DNA of 64,000 bases from the NCBI RefSeq assembly GCF_026913015.1, contig NZ_JAPTYD010000009.1:1-64000 (forward strand), read 5' to 3'. This DNA comes from Paracoccus benzoatiresistens. Lineage in GTDB: Bacteria; Pseudomonadota; Alphaproteobacteria; Rhodobacterales; Rhodobacteraceae. The first letter of the stretch is position 1; every line of letters starts with the position of its first letter. The notes below the pieces were generated by a model, which ran no database searches, was not told the origin of the DNA, and saw only the letters and a list, made by a program, of their open reading frames with translations. This document shows, piece by piece, positions 6,942-15,733 of this stretch. Position numbers and translations under genes: made by a program.

Positions 6942-8240
6942 TCAGGCAGGCAGGTCGAGGATGGCCGACAGCCCGCCAAGTCGCGCCCGGTCCAGCCGCA
7001 GGTCCCCTCCATGCAGCGCCGCCAGATCAGCCGCGATGGCCAGCCCAAGGCCGGACCCCGAGGCGCCTTGTTCGTCCAGCCGGCCTCCCCGGATCAGCGC
7101 GCGGGGGGCGTCGGTTTCCGCCATGCCGGGGCCGTCATCCTCGATGCGGATGGTCAGGCGATCGGCCCGGGTGACGGTGATCGCCAGCTGGCTTCGTCCC
7201 CATTTGACGGCGTTGTCGGTCAGGTTGCCGATCATCTCCTCCAGATCCTGCCGTTCGCCGGCGAAGGCGGCAGTGTCAGGGCAGTCGATGCGCGCGGTCA
7301 TGCCCTTGTCCCGCATGGGCCAGCGCAGGACCATCAGGATGTCGTCGATCACCGGCCGCACGAGGGTCCGCTGGCCCAAGACCCTTGGCCCGGCGGATCG
7401 CGCGCGGCGCAGGTGCCAGCCGATCAGCCGGTCCATGCGCGAGATCAGCGTTTGGCCCTTGTGGTCGGCGGGCAGTTCGTTCGCCAACGCGGCCAGGGGG
7501 GTCTTCAGCGAATGCGCGAGGTTTCCCAGATGCTGCCGGGAACGGGCCAGCAGGCTGGCGTTCTGGTCCAGGGCCGCGTTGATCTCGGCCACCAGGGGGC
7601 GCAGTTCGCGGACGAGGGGCGGGGTCAGGCGGTCCTTCTGACCCGCGCCGACCCGCGCCAGATCGCGGCGCACCTGGTTCAGGCTGTCCAGCCCGGCGGT
7701 GACCTGCACGACGCTTGCCACCGCCATGACGATGCCAAGAACGGCCAGTGCGATCCCCAGCGGCCGGCTGATCTGGCGCAGGCTGTCGTCGATCTGCGCG
7801 CGCGGCGCGGTGACGGTCACCGCCACCGGCGCATCGCTGTCTGGCAGGCTCACCTGCCGCCGCAACACGCGCAGCGGGGCCCCATCCGCGCCGGTCCCCC
7901 GGCCACCCGCGAAATCGCCCGCTGGTCCCTGCAAGCGCCCGTCCAGCAGCGACCCCGACCGGGCGATCACCGCATCGCCTGCCTGGACCTGCCAGTACCA
8001 GCCGGTCAGGGGCAGGTCGAAGCGCGGATCGGCGGGGGGATCGTCCAGTTCGACCCGGCCGTCCTCCTCGACCTCGGCCGAGGCGATCAGCGCGTCGGCA
8101 AGGGCCGCGGCCTCGGCATCGAAGCGGTCCGTGACGAAATCCTCCAGCAGGGCCGAGATGAACAGGAAGGCCGCCAGCAGCGCCGCGCCCAGCCAGGCGG
8201 CGGCCAGCAGCAGCAGCCGCCCGCGGATCGAGCGGATCAT
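6942..8240 (-). CDS. Two-component sensor histidine kinase (PhoQ-like)
   Basis: This is a 432-residue inner-membrane sensor. TM1 is at about residues 8-30, a periplasmic region of ~125 residues has WYWQVQAGD-type PhoQ/RstB features, and TM2 is at about 160-182. A HAMP-like linker follows, then the phospho-acceptor H243 in NLAHSLKTPLAAL, N-box GNLTDNAVKWG, G1 IEDDGPGM and G2 GSGLGLAIA. The ATG at 8240 overlaps the regulator stop by 4 nt (ATGA). It is co-transcribed with the response regulator and probably the PepSY gene. The periplasmic ligand is unknown; adjacent PepSY and His-rich secreted proteins hint at metal, cation or envelope sensing. Confidence 0.9.
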   Translation of the reverse strand: MIRSIRGRLLLLAAAWLGAALLAAFLFISALLEDFVTDRFDAEAAALADALIASAEVEEDGRVELDDPPADPRFDLPLTGWYWQVQAGDAVIARSGSLLDGRLQGPAGDFAGGRGTGADGAPLRVLRRQVSLPDSDAPVAVTVTAPRAQIDDSLRQISRPLGIALAVLGIVMAVASVVQVTAGLDSLNQVRRDLARVGAGQKDRLTPPLVRELRPLVAEINAALDQNASLLARSRQHLGNLAHSLKTPLAALANELPADHKGQTLISRMDRLIGWHLRRARSAGPRVLGQRTLVRPVIDDILMVLRWPMRDKGMTARIDCPDTAAFAGERQDLEEMIGNLTDNAVKWGRSQLAITVTRADRLTIRIEDDGPGMAETDAPRALIRGGRLDEQGASGSGLGLAIAADLAALHGGDLRLDRARLGGLSAILDLPA

Positions 8241-8899
8241 GCCGGCGCCCGCAGCAGATAGCCCTCGCCCCGGCGCGTCTCGATCACGCCCTCGCCGACC
8301 TTCCTGCGAAGGCGGCCGATCACGACCTCGATGGACTTGAAGTCGCGGTCGGCACCGGCGTCGTAAAGGTGGTCCGACAGTTCCGTGCGGCTGACGATGC
8401 GGTTCTGGTGATGGATCAGATAAGCCAGGATGCGCTGCTCGAATCCGGTCAGCTTCAGGGCCAGGCCGTCGCGGGTGACGACGCCAAGCTGGCTGTCCAG
8501 CGTCAGCGCGCCCGCGCGGATCACCGGACGGACATGGCCGGCGGCACGGCGGATCAGGGTCTGGCAACGCAACACGACCTCGTCCAGTCGGAACGGCTTG
8601 ACGGCGTAGTCGTCGGCCCCGGCGCGGAAGCCCGCGACCTTGTCGGTCCAGTCGCCGCGCGCCGTCAGGATCAGGACAGGCACGGTCAGCCCCGCGTCGC
8701 GCCAACGGGTCAGAACCTCGATCCCCGGCATCCCCGGCAGGCCCAGATCCAGGATCGCCACGTCATAAGCCTCGGTCGCGCCCAGATATTCGCCCTGCGC
8801 GCCATCCGCCGCGCAGTCGGTCACAAAGCCCGCGTCCTGCATCGCGGTGGCAAGCTGTTCCGACAGGACGGGATCATCCTCGACGATCAGGGCACGCAT
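8237..8899 (-). CDS. OmpR/PhoP-family response regulator
   Basis: The 220-residue protein has a receiver domain (acidic pair EDD at residues 7-9, phospho-acceptor D51 in VAILDLGLPGMPG, switch T79, K101 in AVKPF) and a C-terminal winged-helix domain (..KLTGFEQRILAYLIHH.., ..IGRLRRKVG.., RGEGYLL). The start is the ATG at 8899; longer upstream readings would overlap the PepSY gene in another frame. It pairs with the kinase downstream. Likely targets are its own operon and the divergent secreted repeat protein at 9377. Confidence 0.93.
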   Translation of the reverse strand: MRALIVEDDPVLSEQLATAMQDAGFVTDCAADGAQGEYLGATEAYDVAILDLGLPGMPGIEVLTRWRDAGLTVPVLILTARGDWTDKVAGFRAGADDYAVKPFRLDEVVLRCQTLIRRAAGHVRPVIRAGALTLDSQLGVVTRDGLALKLTGFEQRILAYLIHHQNRIVSRTELSDHLYDAGADRDFKSIEVVIGRLRRKVGEGVIETRRGEGYLLRAPA

Positions 8900-8910
8900 G
8901 GAGGGTCCTT

Positions 8911-9246
8911 CTAATCCTGTTCCACCGGCTTGCGCGCGGCAAGCTGTCCGCGCCCCGTGACCGACAGGAACCGGCCATCGCGGGCATCGAGGCGGATGTC
9001 CAGCAGGTTGCGCTGCGGCGTCAGAAGCCGGAACTGATAGACCAGCTCCGCGCCAAGGTCGCGCTCCCGGGGCAGGGGCGGGCGGATGTTGGCCGCCAGC
9101 AGCCGGCCTTCGTAGCGTTCGGACACGGCGGCGGCGAGGTCGTGAAAGGGCAGGGGCCGGAACTGGCTGATCGCGGGTGCGCTGTCCTGCGCCAGCGCCG
9201 GGGCGCAGGACAGCACGAGCAGGGCAAGGACGCGGATCAGGGTCAT
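8911..9246 (-). CDS. Small secreted PepSY-domain protein
   Basis: A 111-residue protein with a clear signal peptide (MTLIRVLALLVLSCAPALA, cleaved before QDSAP) and one PepSY-like module (FHDLAAAVSERYEGRLLAANI..LVYQFRLLTP..LLDIRLDARDGRFLSVTGRG). PepSY modules act as periplasmic inhibitors or ligand-binding partners and are often encoded beside two-component systems. It lies 11 bp upstream of the response regulator on the same strand, so probably leads that operon. It likely modulates the kinase or signals envelope state; that role is inferred from neighbourhood. Confidence 0.8.
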   Translation of the reverse strand: MTLIRVLALLVLSCAPALAQDSAPAISQFRPLPFHDLAAAVSERYEGRLLAANIRPPLPRERDLGAELVYQFRLLTPQRNLLDIRLDARDGRFLSVTGRGQLAARKPVEQD

Positions 9247-9376
9247 GGCGCCAATCTAGCGTGCCGGACCGAAATGGAAACCAAACAGGGCATTGGCGAT
9301 TCATTCGGTGACGGGGCGCTAGAAAGCGATTCGTCAGGGCGGCTTGCCGCTCATCAGGACCGAAAGGAAGACCGAC

Positions 9377-10492
9377 ATGGCCATTCACAGATTCACCACC
9401 TCGGCTGCGATGCTGGCGCTGGTCGCCGGGCTAGGCTCGGCCGCCATGGCGCAGACCGCGCCCTCTGGCGCCGACCTGCCCGCGCCGCTGGCGGGGCTGA
9501 ACCTGAACAGCCTCGAAATCGACACCGACCGCAACGGAATGCGCGAGATCGAGGGCCGCACGGCCGACGGCGTGGACATCGAAGCCAGGATCGACCGCGA
9601 CAACAATCTGGTCAAGGTCGAGGCGGATGATGGCGTCCTGCCGCAATCGCTTGTCGATGCCATTGTGCCGGCCGAACTGCGCGGGCATCAGGCCCTGGCG
9701 CTGTTCACCTCGATGACCGAGATTCGGAAGCACCCCGAGGGCCTGATGCTCAAGGGACGCCAGAGTGCTGGCGACGATATCGCGGTCCGCTTCGACAGCC
9801 AGAACAGGCTGACCCGCATCGACGTGGACAACGGCGCTGTTCCCGCCGAACTGGCCAACACCCTGCTGCCGCAGGCGATCCGCGAAAACGAACTGATCGG
9901 CCAGTTCGCCCGGATCGAAGAGATCGGCACTCGTGAGAGCCACGTCATGCTGCGCGGCGAGGATGCCTCGGGCGAGGACATGCGCGCCATGTTCGACGCC
10001 GATGGCCGCGTGCTGCGCTTTGGCCGCGAGGATGACGACGGCCCGCGTGGCGAACGCGGCCACGGCAGGAATGGCGACCACGATCACGAGCACGGCCTCC
10101 GCATGGGTGATCGAGAGCATGGCGAGCACGGCAGGCACATGGGTGAACGCGGCCACGAAGGCCATGGGATGCACGGCGAGCACGGCCCGCGCGGGGACCG
10201 GCCGATGGGCGATGGCCCGCGCGGCGATGGGCCCGCAGGCGATGGTCCCGCAGGCGATGGCCGCCGCGCGGCAGGCCCGGCGCCGGTTCCGGCGGATTTC
10301 GACGCGGTAGCGGTCAACCAGAAGCTGACGCAGGCGGGCTACAAGGAGTTCGGCTTGCTGCGCGCCGACGGCCCGCGCCTGATGCTGGAGGCGACCAACC
10401 CCCAAGGCGAGTCGGTGATGCTGGAACTCGACCCGAAAGGCGAGCTGGTCCGCGAAACCGCGCGACAAGCAAAACCGGCGACAGCCCCGTGA
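9377..10492 (+). CDS. Secreted PepSY-like repeat protein with His/Asp/Gly-rich insert
   Basis: A 371-residue exported protein with signal peptide cleavage after AMA (residues 23-25). Its body is built from about four degenerate modules near residues 46-112, 117-180, 185-222 and 322-362, with the pattern L.G....G.D....D..G.L.R...DDG; I read these as PepSY-like beta modules. Between the third and fourth lies a low-complexity segment (about 223-300) rich in His, Asp, Gly, Arg and Met, able in principle to bind metal ions. The start at 9377 has GGAAG 6 nt upstream; an upstream in-frame codon would spoil the signal peptide. It is divergent from the PepSY/two-component operon, suggesting a single signalling module. 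The biochemical function is unknown. Confidence 0.8.
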   Translation: MAIHRFTTSAAMLALVAGLGSAAMAQTAPSGADLPAPLAGLNLNSLEIDTDRNGMREIEGRTADGVDIEARIDRDNNLVKVEADDGVLPQSLVDAIVPAELRGHQALALFTSMTEIRKHPEGLMLKGRQSAGDDIAVRFDSQNRLTRIDVDNGAVPAELANTLLPQAIRENELIGQFARIEEIGTRESHVMLRGEDASGEDMRAMFDADGRVLRFGREDDDGPRGERGHGRNGDHDHEHGLRMGDREHGEHGRHMGERGHEGHGMHGEHGPRGDRPMGDGPRGDGPAGDGPAGDGRRAAGPAPVPADFDAVAVNQKLTQAGYKEFGLLRADGPRLMLEATNPQGESVMLELDPKGELVRETARQAKPATAP

Positions 10493-10638
10493 TATGGCGT
10501 TCCCTGCGGGGGTTCACCGCAACAGGCCCACGCTGATGGCGGCCACGAAGCTGCCGAAGGCAAGGCCCCGGAGGGCGGCAGGTTCATGACCGGTGCCAGG
10601 GCGTGTAGCCCGCAATGTTGCGCGGGCTGCAAGAAGAT

Positions 10639-10690
10639 GGGGGGCTGTCTGCCCCCCAAGCCCCCCGAGGATATTTGCGTGAAGAAGAAG
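10639..10690. repeat. GC-rich Rhodobacterales-type intergenic repeat with hairpin, copy 1
   Basis: It contains the perfect stem GGGGGGC/GCCCCCC (39-45 and 51-57 of the 10600s), followed by CCCCCCGAGGATATTT and GAAGAAGAAG. A second copy on the minus strand is at 15676-15722. It sits at the 3' end of the ABC substrate-binding gene and may stop or stabilise transcripts there. The rest of 10493-10692 shows no gene. Confidence 0.6.
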
Positions 10691-10692
10691 CC

Positions 10693-11673
10693 CTAGTTGA
10701 CGGCTTGCCGGGTGACGTCATGGGTGAAGGCGCCCTCGGGCGTCTTCGAGATCACCGGATCGGAGCCGCCCGCCATCAGCGTGTCAACGGTGCGCTGGTA
10801 ATCGGCCTCGTCCAGGGTGCCGTTGGAGCCCGCGGTCAGCTTGCCGATTTCCTTCACCATGCGGACCTGGTGGTCCAGGGTCTGGGCGCCGGTCTCGTCG
10901 TTTTCCAGCACGATCTCGGCCGCTTCCTGGGGGTTCTCCTCGGCATATTTCCAGCCCTTCATGCTGGCGCGCACGAATTTCACCAGATCGGCGACCTTGG
11001 CCTGATCCTGCAGCGTGCTTTCGAGGACGTAGAGCCCGTCCTCGAGCGTGGCAACGCCCTGGTCCTCGTATTTGAAGGTCACCAGATCCTCGGGCGCGAT
11101 GCCGGCGTCCAGGACCTGGCCATATTCGTTATAGGTCATGGTGCTGATGCAGGCCGCCTGCTTCTGCAGCAGGGGATCGACATTGAAGCCCTGCTTGAGG
11201 ACGGTGACGCCATCCGGCCCGCCCTCGGTGGACAGGCCGAGCTGGCTCATCCAGGACAGGAACGGGTATTCGTTGCCGGAAAACCAGACGCCGAGCGTCT
11301 TGCCCTTGAAGTCGGTCTTGGGGTCGCTGATGCCGCTTTCCTTCAGGCAGGTCAGCATCATCCCCGACGCCTTGAAGGGCTGCGCGATATTGACCAGCGG
11401 CAGGCCCTTTTCTCGCGCGGCAAGCGCGGCGGGCATCCATTCGACAATGACATCCGCGCCGCCGCCTGCCAGCACTTGGGTCGGCGCGATATCCGGGCCA
11501 CCGGGCAGGATCGTCACGTCCAGCCCTTCTTCCTCGTAAAAGCCCTTGTCCTTGGCAACGTAATAGCCCGCGAACTGGGCCTGCGTGACCCATTTCAGCT
11601 GCAGGGTCAGTTCCTGCGCCTGGACCGCGCCGCCTGCCAGCACAAGAATGGTGCCCAGCATCAGTGGTTTCAT
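10693..11673 (-). CDS. ABC transporter substrate-binding protein, NMT1/THI5 family
   Basis: A periplasmic binding protein of 326 residues with a signal peptide (MKPLMLGTILVLAGGAVQA). The NMT1/ThiY fold is recognised by TLQLKWVTQAQFAGYYVA, KDKGFYEEEGLDVTI and a DVIVEWMPAALAAREKG segment. This family binds pyrimidine-like ligands such as thiamine-precursor pyrimidines. It is the last gene of the amidase-dihydropyrimidinase-ABC operon, so uptake of a pyrimidine base, nucleoside or hydantoin is likely. The exact ligand cannot be read from sequence. Confidence 0.88.
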   Translation of the reverse strand: MKPLMLGTILVLAGGAVQAQELTLQLKWVTQAQFAGYYVAKDKGFYEEEGLDVTILPGGPDIAPTQVLAGGGADVIVEWMPAALAAREKGLPLVNIAQPFKASGMMLTCLKESGISDPKTDFKGKTLGVWFSGNEYPFLSWMSQLGLSTEGGPDGVTVLKQGFNVDPLLQKQAACISTMTYNEYGQVLDAGIAPEDLVTFKYEDQGVATLEDGLYVLESTLQDQAKVADLVKFVRASMKGWKYAEENPQEAAEIVLENDETGAQTLDHQVRMVKEIGKLTAGSNGTLDEADYQRTVDTLMAGGSDPVISKTPEGAFTHDVTRQAVN

Positions 11674-11698
11674 CTTTCCCTCTCCTGTGTGTGGGGGA

Positions 11699-12541
11699 TT
11701 ACCCCCGTTGACGGCGCTGTGACGGGTGCCAGAACGTCACCTTCTTTTCGGCCAGCGCCACGATGCCATAGAACAGCGATCCCGCGATCGCCGCCACAAG
11801 GATTTCCGCCCAGACCAGCGGCAGATCCAGCCGCCCCACGGCGGTCGAGATCCGAAAGCCCATGCCCCTGGTCGGGCTGCCGAAGAATTCGGCCACGATG
11901 GCGCCGATCAGGGCAAGGGTGGTGGTGATCTTCAGCCCGTTGAACAGGAACGGCATCGCGGCGGGCAGGCGCAGCTTCCACAGGCTGGCGCCATAAGGCG
12001 CGGCCCAGGTCGCCATCAGGTCTCGCTGCATCGGCTCGGTCGCGGCAAGGCCCGCCACCATGTTCACCAGGATCGGGAAGAACACCATGACCACGACCAC
12101 GGCGGCCTTGGACTGCCAGTCGAAGCCGAACCACATCACCAAAATGGGCGCGATGCCGACGATGGGCAGGGCGGCCACGAAATTTCCGATGGGCAGCAGC
12201 CCGCGTTGCAGGAAGGGGCTGCGGTCGATGGCGATGGCCGTGGCGATGGCGGCGGCCGCCCCGATCAGCCAGCCGGTCAGCGCACCCTTGAGGATCGTCT
12301 GCACGAAATCGGTCCACAGGATCGCGGTGTTCCGGGCAAAGCTGGCGCCGATCTGGCTGGGCGCGGGCAGGATCACCGGCGGGATGGCATAGATCCGCAC
12401 GGCCATCTCCCACAGGATCAGGATCGTGGCGCCGAAGATCAGCGCCACCGCCAGCCGGGTCGCGCGCGTGTCGAACCGGGACAGCCAGGTGTTGAGGCCG
12501 AGGGCCCCCAGCCAGACCGCAAGGATGGGCAGGGCGCTCAT
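11699..12541 (-). CDS. ABC transporter permease (pyrimidine-type importer)
   Basis: A 280-residue integral membrane protein of the SsuC/TauC/ThiX type with about six hydrophobic segments. The ATPase-coupling EAA loop is recognisable around DLMATWAAPYGASLWKLRLPA. It overlaps the next permease gene by 4 nt. Two non-identical permeases in one operon imply a heterodimeric channel served by the ATPase at 13439-14212 and the binding protein at 10693. Confidence 0.88.
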   Translation of the reverse strand: MSALPILAVWLGALGLNTWLSRFDTRATRLAVALIFGATILILWEMAVRIYAIPPVILPAPSQIGASFARNTAILWTDFVQTILKGALTGWLIGAAAAIATAIAIDRSPFLQRGLLPIGNFVAALPIVGIAPILVMWFGFDWQSKAAVVVVMVFFPILVNMVAGLAATEPMQRDLMATWAAPYGASLWKLRLPAAMPFLFNGLKITTTLALIGAIVAEFFGSPTRGMGFRISTAVGRLDLPLVWAEILVAAIAGSLFYGIVALAEKKVTFWHPSQRRQRG

Positions 12542-13446
12542 CTGGCCATCCCCATGCGGCGCAGGGTCAGCCGCTCGACGGCGCCGATCAGCATCACCAG
12601 GGCGGCGGCCAGGATGGCAGCGGCGAACAGCGCCGACCAGATCTGCACGGTCTGGCCGTAATAGCTGCCCGACAGCAGCCGTGCCCCAAGTCCGGCGGTA
12701 GCACCTGCCGGAAGCTCGCCCACGATGGTGCCGACAAGCGCCGCGGCAATGGCGACCTTGAGGCTGGCGAACAGGTAGGGCAGCGAACTGGGCAGCCGCA
12801 GGTTCCAGAATTGCCGCGCGCGCGAGGCGTTCCAGCTGTGCATCAGGTCAAGCTGCATCGCATCGGGCGTGCGCAGGCCCTTGACCATGCCGACCAGCAC
12901 CGGAAAGAAGGACAGCCAGGCCGCGATGATGGCCTTGGGCAGCAGGCCGGTGATGCCCATGCTGGCAAATACCACGATCACCATCGGCGCGATGGCCAGG
13001 ATCGGCACCGTCTGGCTGGCCACGGCCCAGGGCATCACCGACTGGTCCATGGCACGGTTGTGGACGATGCCCACGGCAAGGCCGATCCCCGCCGCCGTGC
13101 CGATCGCGAAACCGGCCAGCGTCGCCGACAGCGTGACCCAGCCATGCCAGACGAGGCTGCGCTTCGAGGTGATCTTCTGTCCCGCGACCCCCTCCCACAA
13201 CCCTGCCGCCACCTGGTGCGGGGCAGGTAGCACCGGCCGTTCCAGCGTCAGCGTCTGGCGGATCAACTCGCCCGAGGTCAGCACGGTATCGGCCCGCGCC
13301 GCCTGGTCGCGCACCCAGGGCGCATTCATCCAGACGGCGGCCAGATACCATATTGCGACAATCGCCAGCAGCACGGTCAGGATCGGCAAGGCGCTTCGCA
13401 GGCCGGGGTTCGCCCCACCATGCCCCCGCGCCACGGCCTCAGTCAT
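12538..13446 (-). CDS. ABC transporter permease (second subunit)
   Basis: A 302-residue inner-membrane protein with a single early TM, a periplasmic stretch (about residues 45-100) and five further TMs. The EAA loop is at LDLMHSWNASRARQFWNLRLP. The ATG at 13446 (MTEAVARG) is preferred over longer readings because it gives an 8-nt overlap with the ATPase stop, as elsewhere in this operon. It is the partner of the permease at 11699-12541. Confidence 0.87.
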   Translation of the reverse strand: MTEAVARGHGGANPGLRSALPILTVLLAIVAIWYLAAVWMNAPWVRDQAARADTVLTSGELIRQTLTLERPVLPAPHQVAAGLWEGVAGQKITSKRSLVWHGWVTLSATLAGFAIGTAAGIGLAVGIVHNRAMDQSVMPWAVASQTVPILAIAPMVIVVFASMGITGLLPKAIIAAWLSFFPVLVGMVKGLRTPDAMQLDLMHSWNASRARQFWNLRLPSSLPYLFASLKVAIAAALVGTIVGELPAGATAGLGARLLSGSYYGQTVQIWSALFAAAILAAALVMLIGAVERLTLRRMGMAR

Positions 13447-14212
13447 AGCTGTGCCCTTCGCGCAGCCCCTCGCGGACCTGCTGGGCGAGCGCAATGAATT
13501 CGGGCGTGTCGCGGATTTCCAGCGGGCGCTCGGGGGGCAGGGGGCTGTCGATGACCCGCGTGATCCGGCCCGGACGCGGCGACATGACGACGATCCTGGT
13601 GGAGAGATACACCGCCTCGGGGATCGAATGCGTGACGAAGCCGATGGTCTTGCCGGTCTTCTTCCACAGATCCAGCAAGGCCTCGTTCAGCCGGTCGCGC
13701 ACGATCTCGTCCAGGGCGCCGAAGGGTTCGTCCATCAGCAGGATATCGGCATCAAAAGCCAGAGCGCGGGCGATGGAGGCACGCTGCTGCATCCCGCCCG
13801 ACAGTTGCCAGGGATACTTGCCGCCGAAGCTGCTCAGATCGACTAGGTCCAGCACCCGCGCGATCCGCTGCATCCGGTCCGCCCTGGAAAAGCCCATGAT
13901 CTCCAGCGGCAGGCTGACATTCCCGGCAATCGTCCTCCAGGGATAAAGCCCCGGTGCCTGGAAGACATAGCCATAGGCCCGCCTGCGCCGCGCCTGGTCG
14001 GGCGTCATGCCCGCGACCGCCAGAGTTCCCGCCGTAGGGGTTTCCAGCGCGGCGATGGCCCGCAGAAAGGTGGTCTTGCCGCAGCCGGACGGCCCGATGA
14101 AGCTGACGAAATCGCCCCGGTCGATGGTCAGGCTCACGTCCTTCAGCGCATGGACGGGGCCGTCGGCAGTCTGGAAGGTCAGGGAAACGTCGCGGGCCTC
14201 GATGGCGGTCAA
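13439..14212 (-). CDS. ABC transporter ATP-binding protein (NitT/TauT type)
   Basis: A 257-residue ATPase with Walker A GPSGCGKTT near residue 40, Q-loop in GYVFQAPGLYPW, signature LSGGMQQR, Walker B ILLMDEPFGALDE and H-loop FVTHSIPEA. It energises the importer. Its start lies 2 bp after the dihydropyrimidinase stop region, linking transport to degradation. Confidence 0.92.
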   Translation of the reverse strand: MTAIEARDVSLTFQTADGPVHALKDVSLTIDRGDFVSFIGPSGCGKTTFLRAIAALETPTAGTLAVAGMTPDQARRRRAYGYVFQAPGLYPWRTIAGNVSLPLEIMGFSRADRMQRIARVLDLVDLSSFGGKYPWQLSGGMQQRASIARALAFDADILLMDEPFGALDEIVRDRLNEALLDLWKKTGKTIGFVTHSIPEAVYLSTRIVVMSPRPGRITRVIDSPLPPERPLEIRDTPEFIALAQQVREGLREGHSYD

Positions 14213-14213
14213 G

Positions 14214-15665
14214 TCACACCCCGCTTGCCGGGATGCCCGACCGTTCCACCGGGCGCGGCGCGGTCAGTTCCTTCCAGGCGGACAGGGCGCGGTTCACGGT
14301 TCCTCGCGGCTCTCGGGCGACGAACTCGCCATGGCCCTCGCGCGGATCGAGCTTGCCGCCGTCCACCGCCACATGCCCGCGTGTCAGGACATGGCGCGGC
14401 AGGCCCTTCACACGCTGACCCTCGAATACGTTGTAGTCGATGGCCGATTGCTGAGATCCGGCGGTGATGGTCTTCTCGGCCTCGGGATCCCACACGACCA
14501 GATCCGCATCGCTGCCGACCAGCACCGCGCCCTTCCTGGGATACATCCCCAGGATCTTGGCGATATTGGTCGAAGTCACGGCCACGAATTCATTGGGTGT
14601 CAGCCGCCCAGTCGCAACGCCATGGGTCCACAGCATCGGCATCCGGTCCTCAAGACCCCCGGTGCCATTGGGTATCTTGGTGAAGTCGCCGATGCCGGTC
14701 CGCTTCTGCTGGGTGGTGAAGGCACAGTGGTCGGTCGCAACCACCGACAGAGACCCCGATTGCAGCCCCGCCCAGAGGCTGTCCTGATGCAGCCTGTTGC
14801 GGAACGGCGGCGACATGACGCGCCGCGCGGCGTGGTCCCAGTCGGCGTTGAAATATTCGCTTTCATCCAGGGTCAGGTGCTGGATCAGCGGCTCGCCCCA
14901 CACGCGCTTGCCCTGGGCGCGGGCACGGCGGATCGCCTCGTGGCTGTCCTCGCAGGACACGTGAACCACATAAAGCGGCACGCCCGCCATGTCGGCCACC
15001 ATGATGGCGCGGTTGGTGGCCTCGCCCTCGACCTGCGGGGGGCGCGAATAGGCATGGGCCTCGGGGCCGGTATTGCCTTCCGCCAGCAGGCGGGCGGACA
15101 GCTCGGCGACCACGTCGCCATTCTCGGCATGGACCAGGGCCACGCCGCCAAGATCGCCCACCCGGCGGAAGGACGCGAACAACTCGTCGTCATTCACCAT
15201 CAGCGCGCCCTTGTAGGCCATGAAATGCTTGAAGCTGGTGATGCCGCGATCCACCACCGCCTGCATCTCGTTGAACACCTGCTCGCCCCACCAGGTGACG
15301 GCCATGTGGAAGCTGTAGTCGCAATGCGCCCGGCCAGACTTGTTGTCCCACATCTGCAGCGCGTCCAGCAGCCCCTGCCCGGGAGAGGGCAGGGCGAAAT
15401 CCACCACCATGGTCGTGCCGCCCGCCAACGCGGCGCGCGTACCGCTGTCGAAATCATCGGCGGAATAGGTGCCCATGAAGGGCATCTCCAGATGCGTATG
15501 CGGGTCGATCCCGCCCGGCATGACCAGGCAGCCCGTGGCGTCCAGAACCTTGTCGCCCACCAGACCATCGCCGATGGCCGCGATGCGCCCGCCCTCGATC
15601 AACACATCCGCCTTGTAGGTCAGGTCGGCGGTGACGATGGTTCCGCCGCGAATAACCGTGCTCAT
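14214..15665 (-). CDS. hydA: Dihydropyrimidinase (hydantoinase)
   Basis: A zinc amidohydrolase that opens dihydrouracil/dihydrothymine to N-carbamoyl-beta-amino acids, step 2 of the reductive pathway. Metal ligands are visible: GGIDPHTHLEMPF (H56, H58), the carbamylated Lys in the FMAYK motif near residue 152, VHAENGD and VVHVSC His residues, and the catalytic Asp in VATDHCAF. Length of 483 residues is normal. The start chosen is ATG 15665 (MSTVIRGG); a longer in-frame reading adds six residues. It is followed by ABC transporter genes and preceded by the amidase. Confidence 0.93.
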   Translation of the reverse strand: MSTVIRGGTIVTADLTYKADVLIEGGRIAAIGDGLVGDKVLDATGCLVMPGGIDPHTHLEMPFMGTYSADDFDSGTRAALAGGTTMVVDFALPSPGQGLLDALQMWDNKSGRAHCDYSFHMAVTWWGEQVFNEMQAVVDRGITSFKHFMAYKGALMVNDDELFASFRRVGDLGGVALVHAENGDVVAELSARLLAEGNTGPEAHAYSRPPQVEGEATNRAIMVADMAGVPLYVVHVSCEDSHEAIRRARAQGKRVWGEPLIQHLTLDESEYFNADWDHAARRVMSPPFRNRLHQDSLWAGLQSGSLSVVATDHCAFTTQQKRTGIGDFTKIPNGTGGLEDRMPMLWTHGVATGRLTPNEFVAVTSTNIAKILGMYPRKGAVLVGSDADLVVWDPEAEKTITAGSQQSAIDYNVFEGQRVKGLPRHVLTRGHVAVDGGKLDPREGHGEFVAREPRGTVNRALSAWKELTAPRPVERSGIPASGV

Positions 15666-15675
15666 CCCCATCCCT

Positions 15676-15722
15676 TTCATTTTGGCCTAAATATCCCGGG
15701 GGTCCGGGGGCTGGCCCCCGGT
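15676..15722 (-). repeat. GC-rich intergenic repeat with hairpin, copy 2
   Basis: On the minus strand this repeats the core of the 10639-10690 element: a GC hairpin (CCGGGGG 15704-15710 and CCCCCGG 15715-15721), then CCCCCGGGATATTT and an A/G-rich tail. It lies between the amidase and dihydropyrimidinase genes and could cause partial termination or mRNA processing inside the operon. Confidence 0.55.
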
Positions 15723-15733
15723 CCTTGCCTGCC

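Noticed and set aside
10084..10300. CRISPR-like or tandem DNA repeats in the His/Gly-rich segment
   Set aside because: The periodicity is codon-level low complexity inside a secreted protein gene; there are no uniform repeats and spacers.
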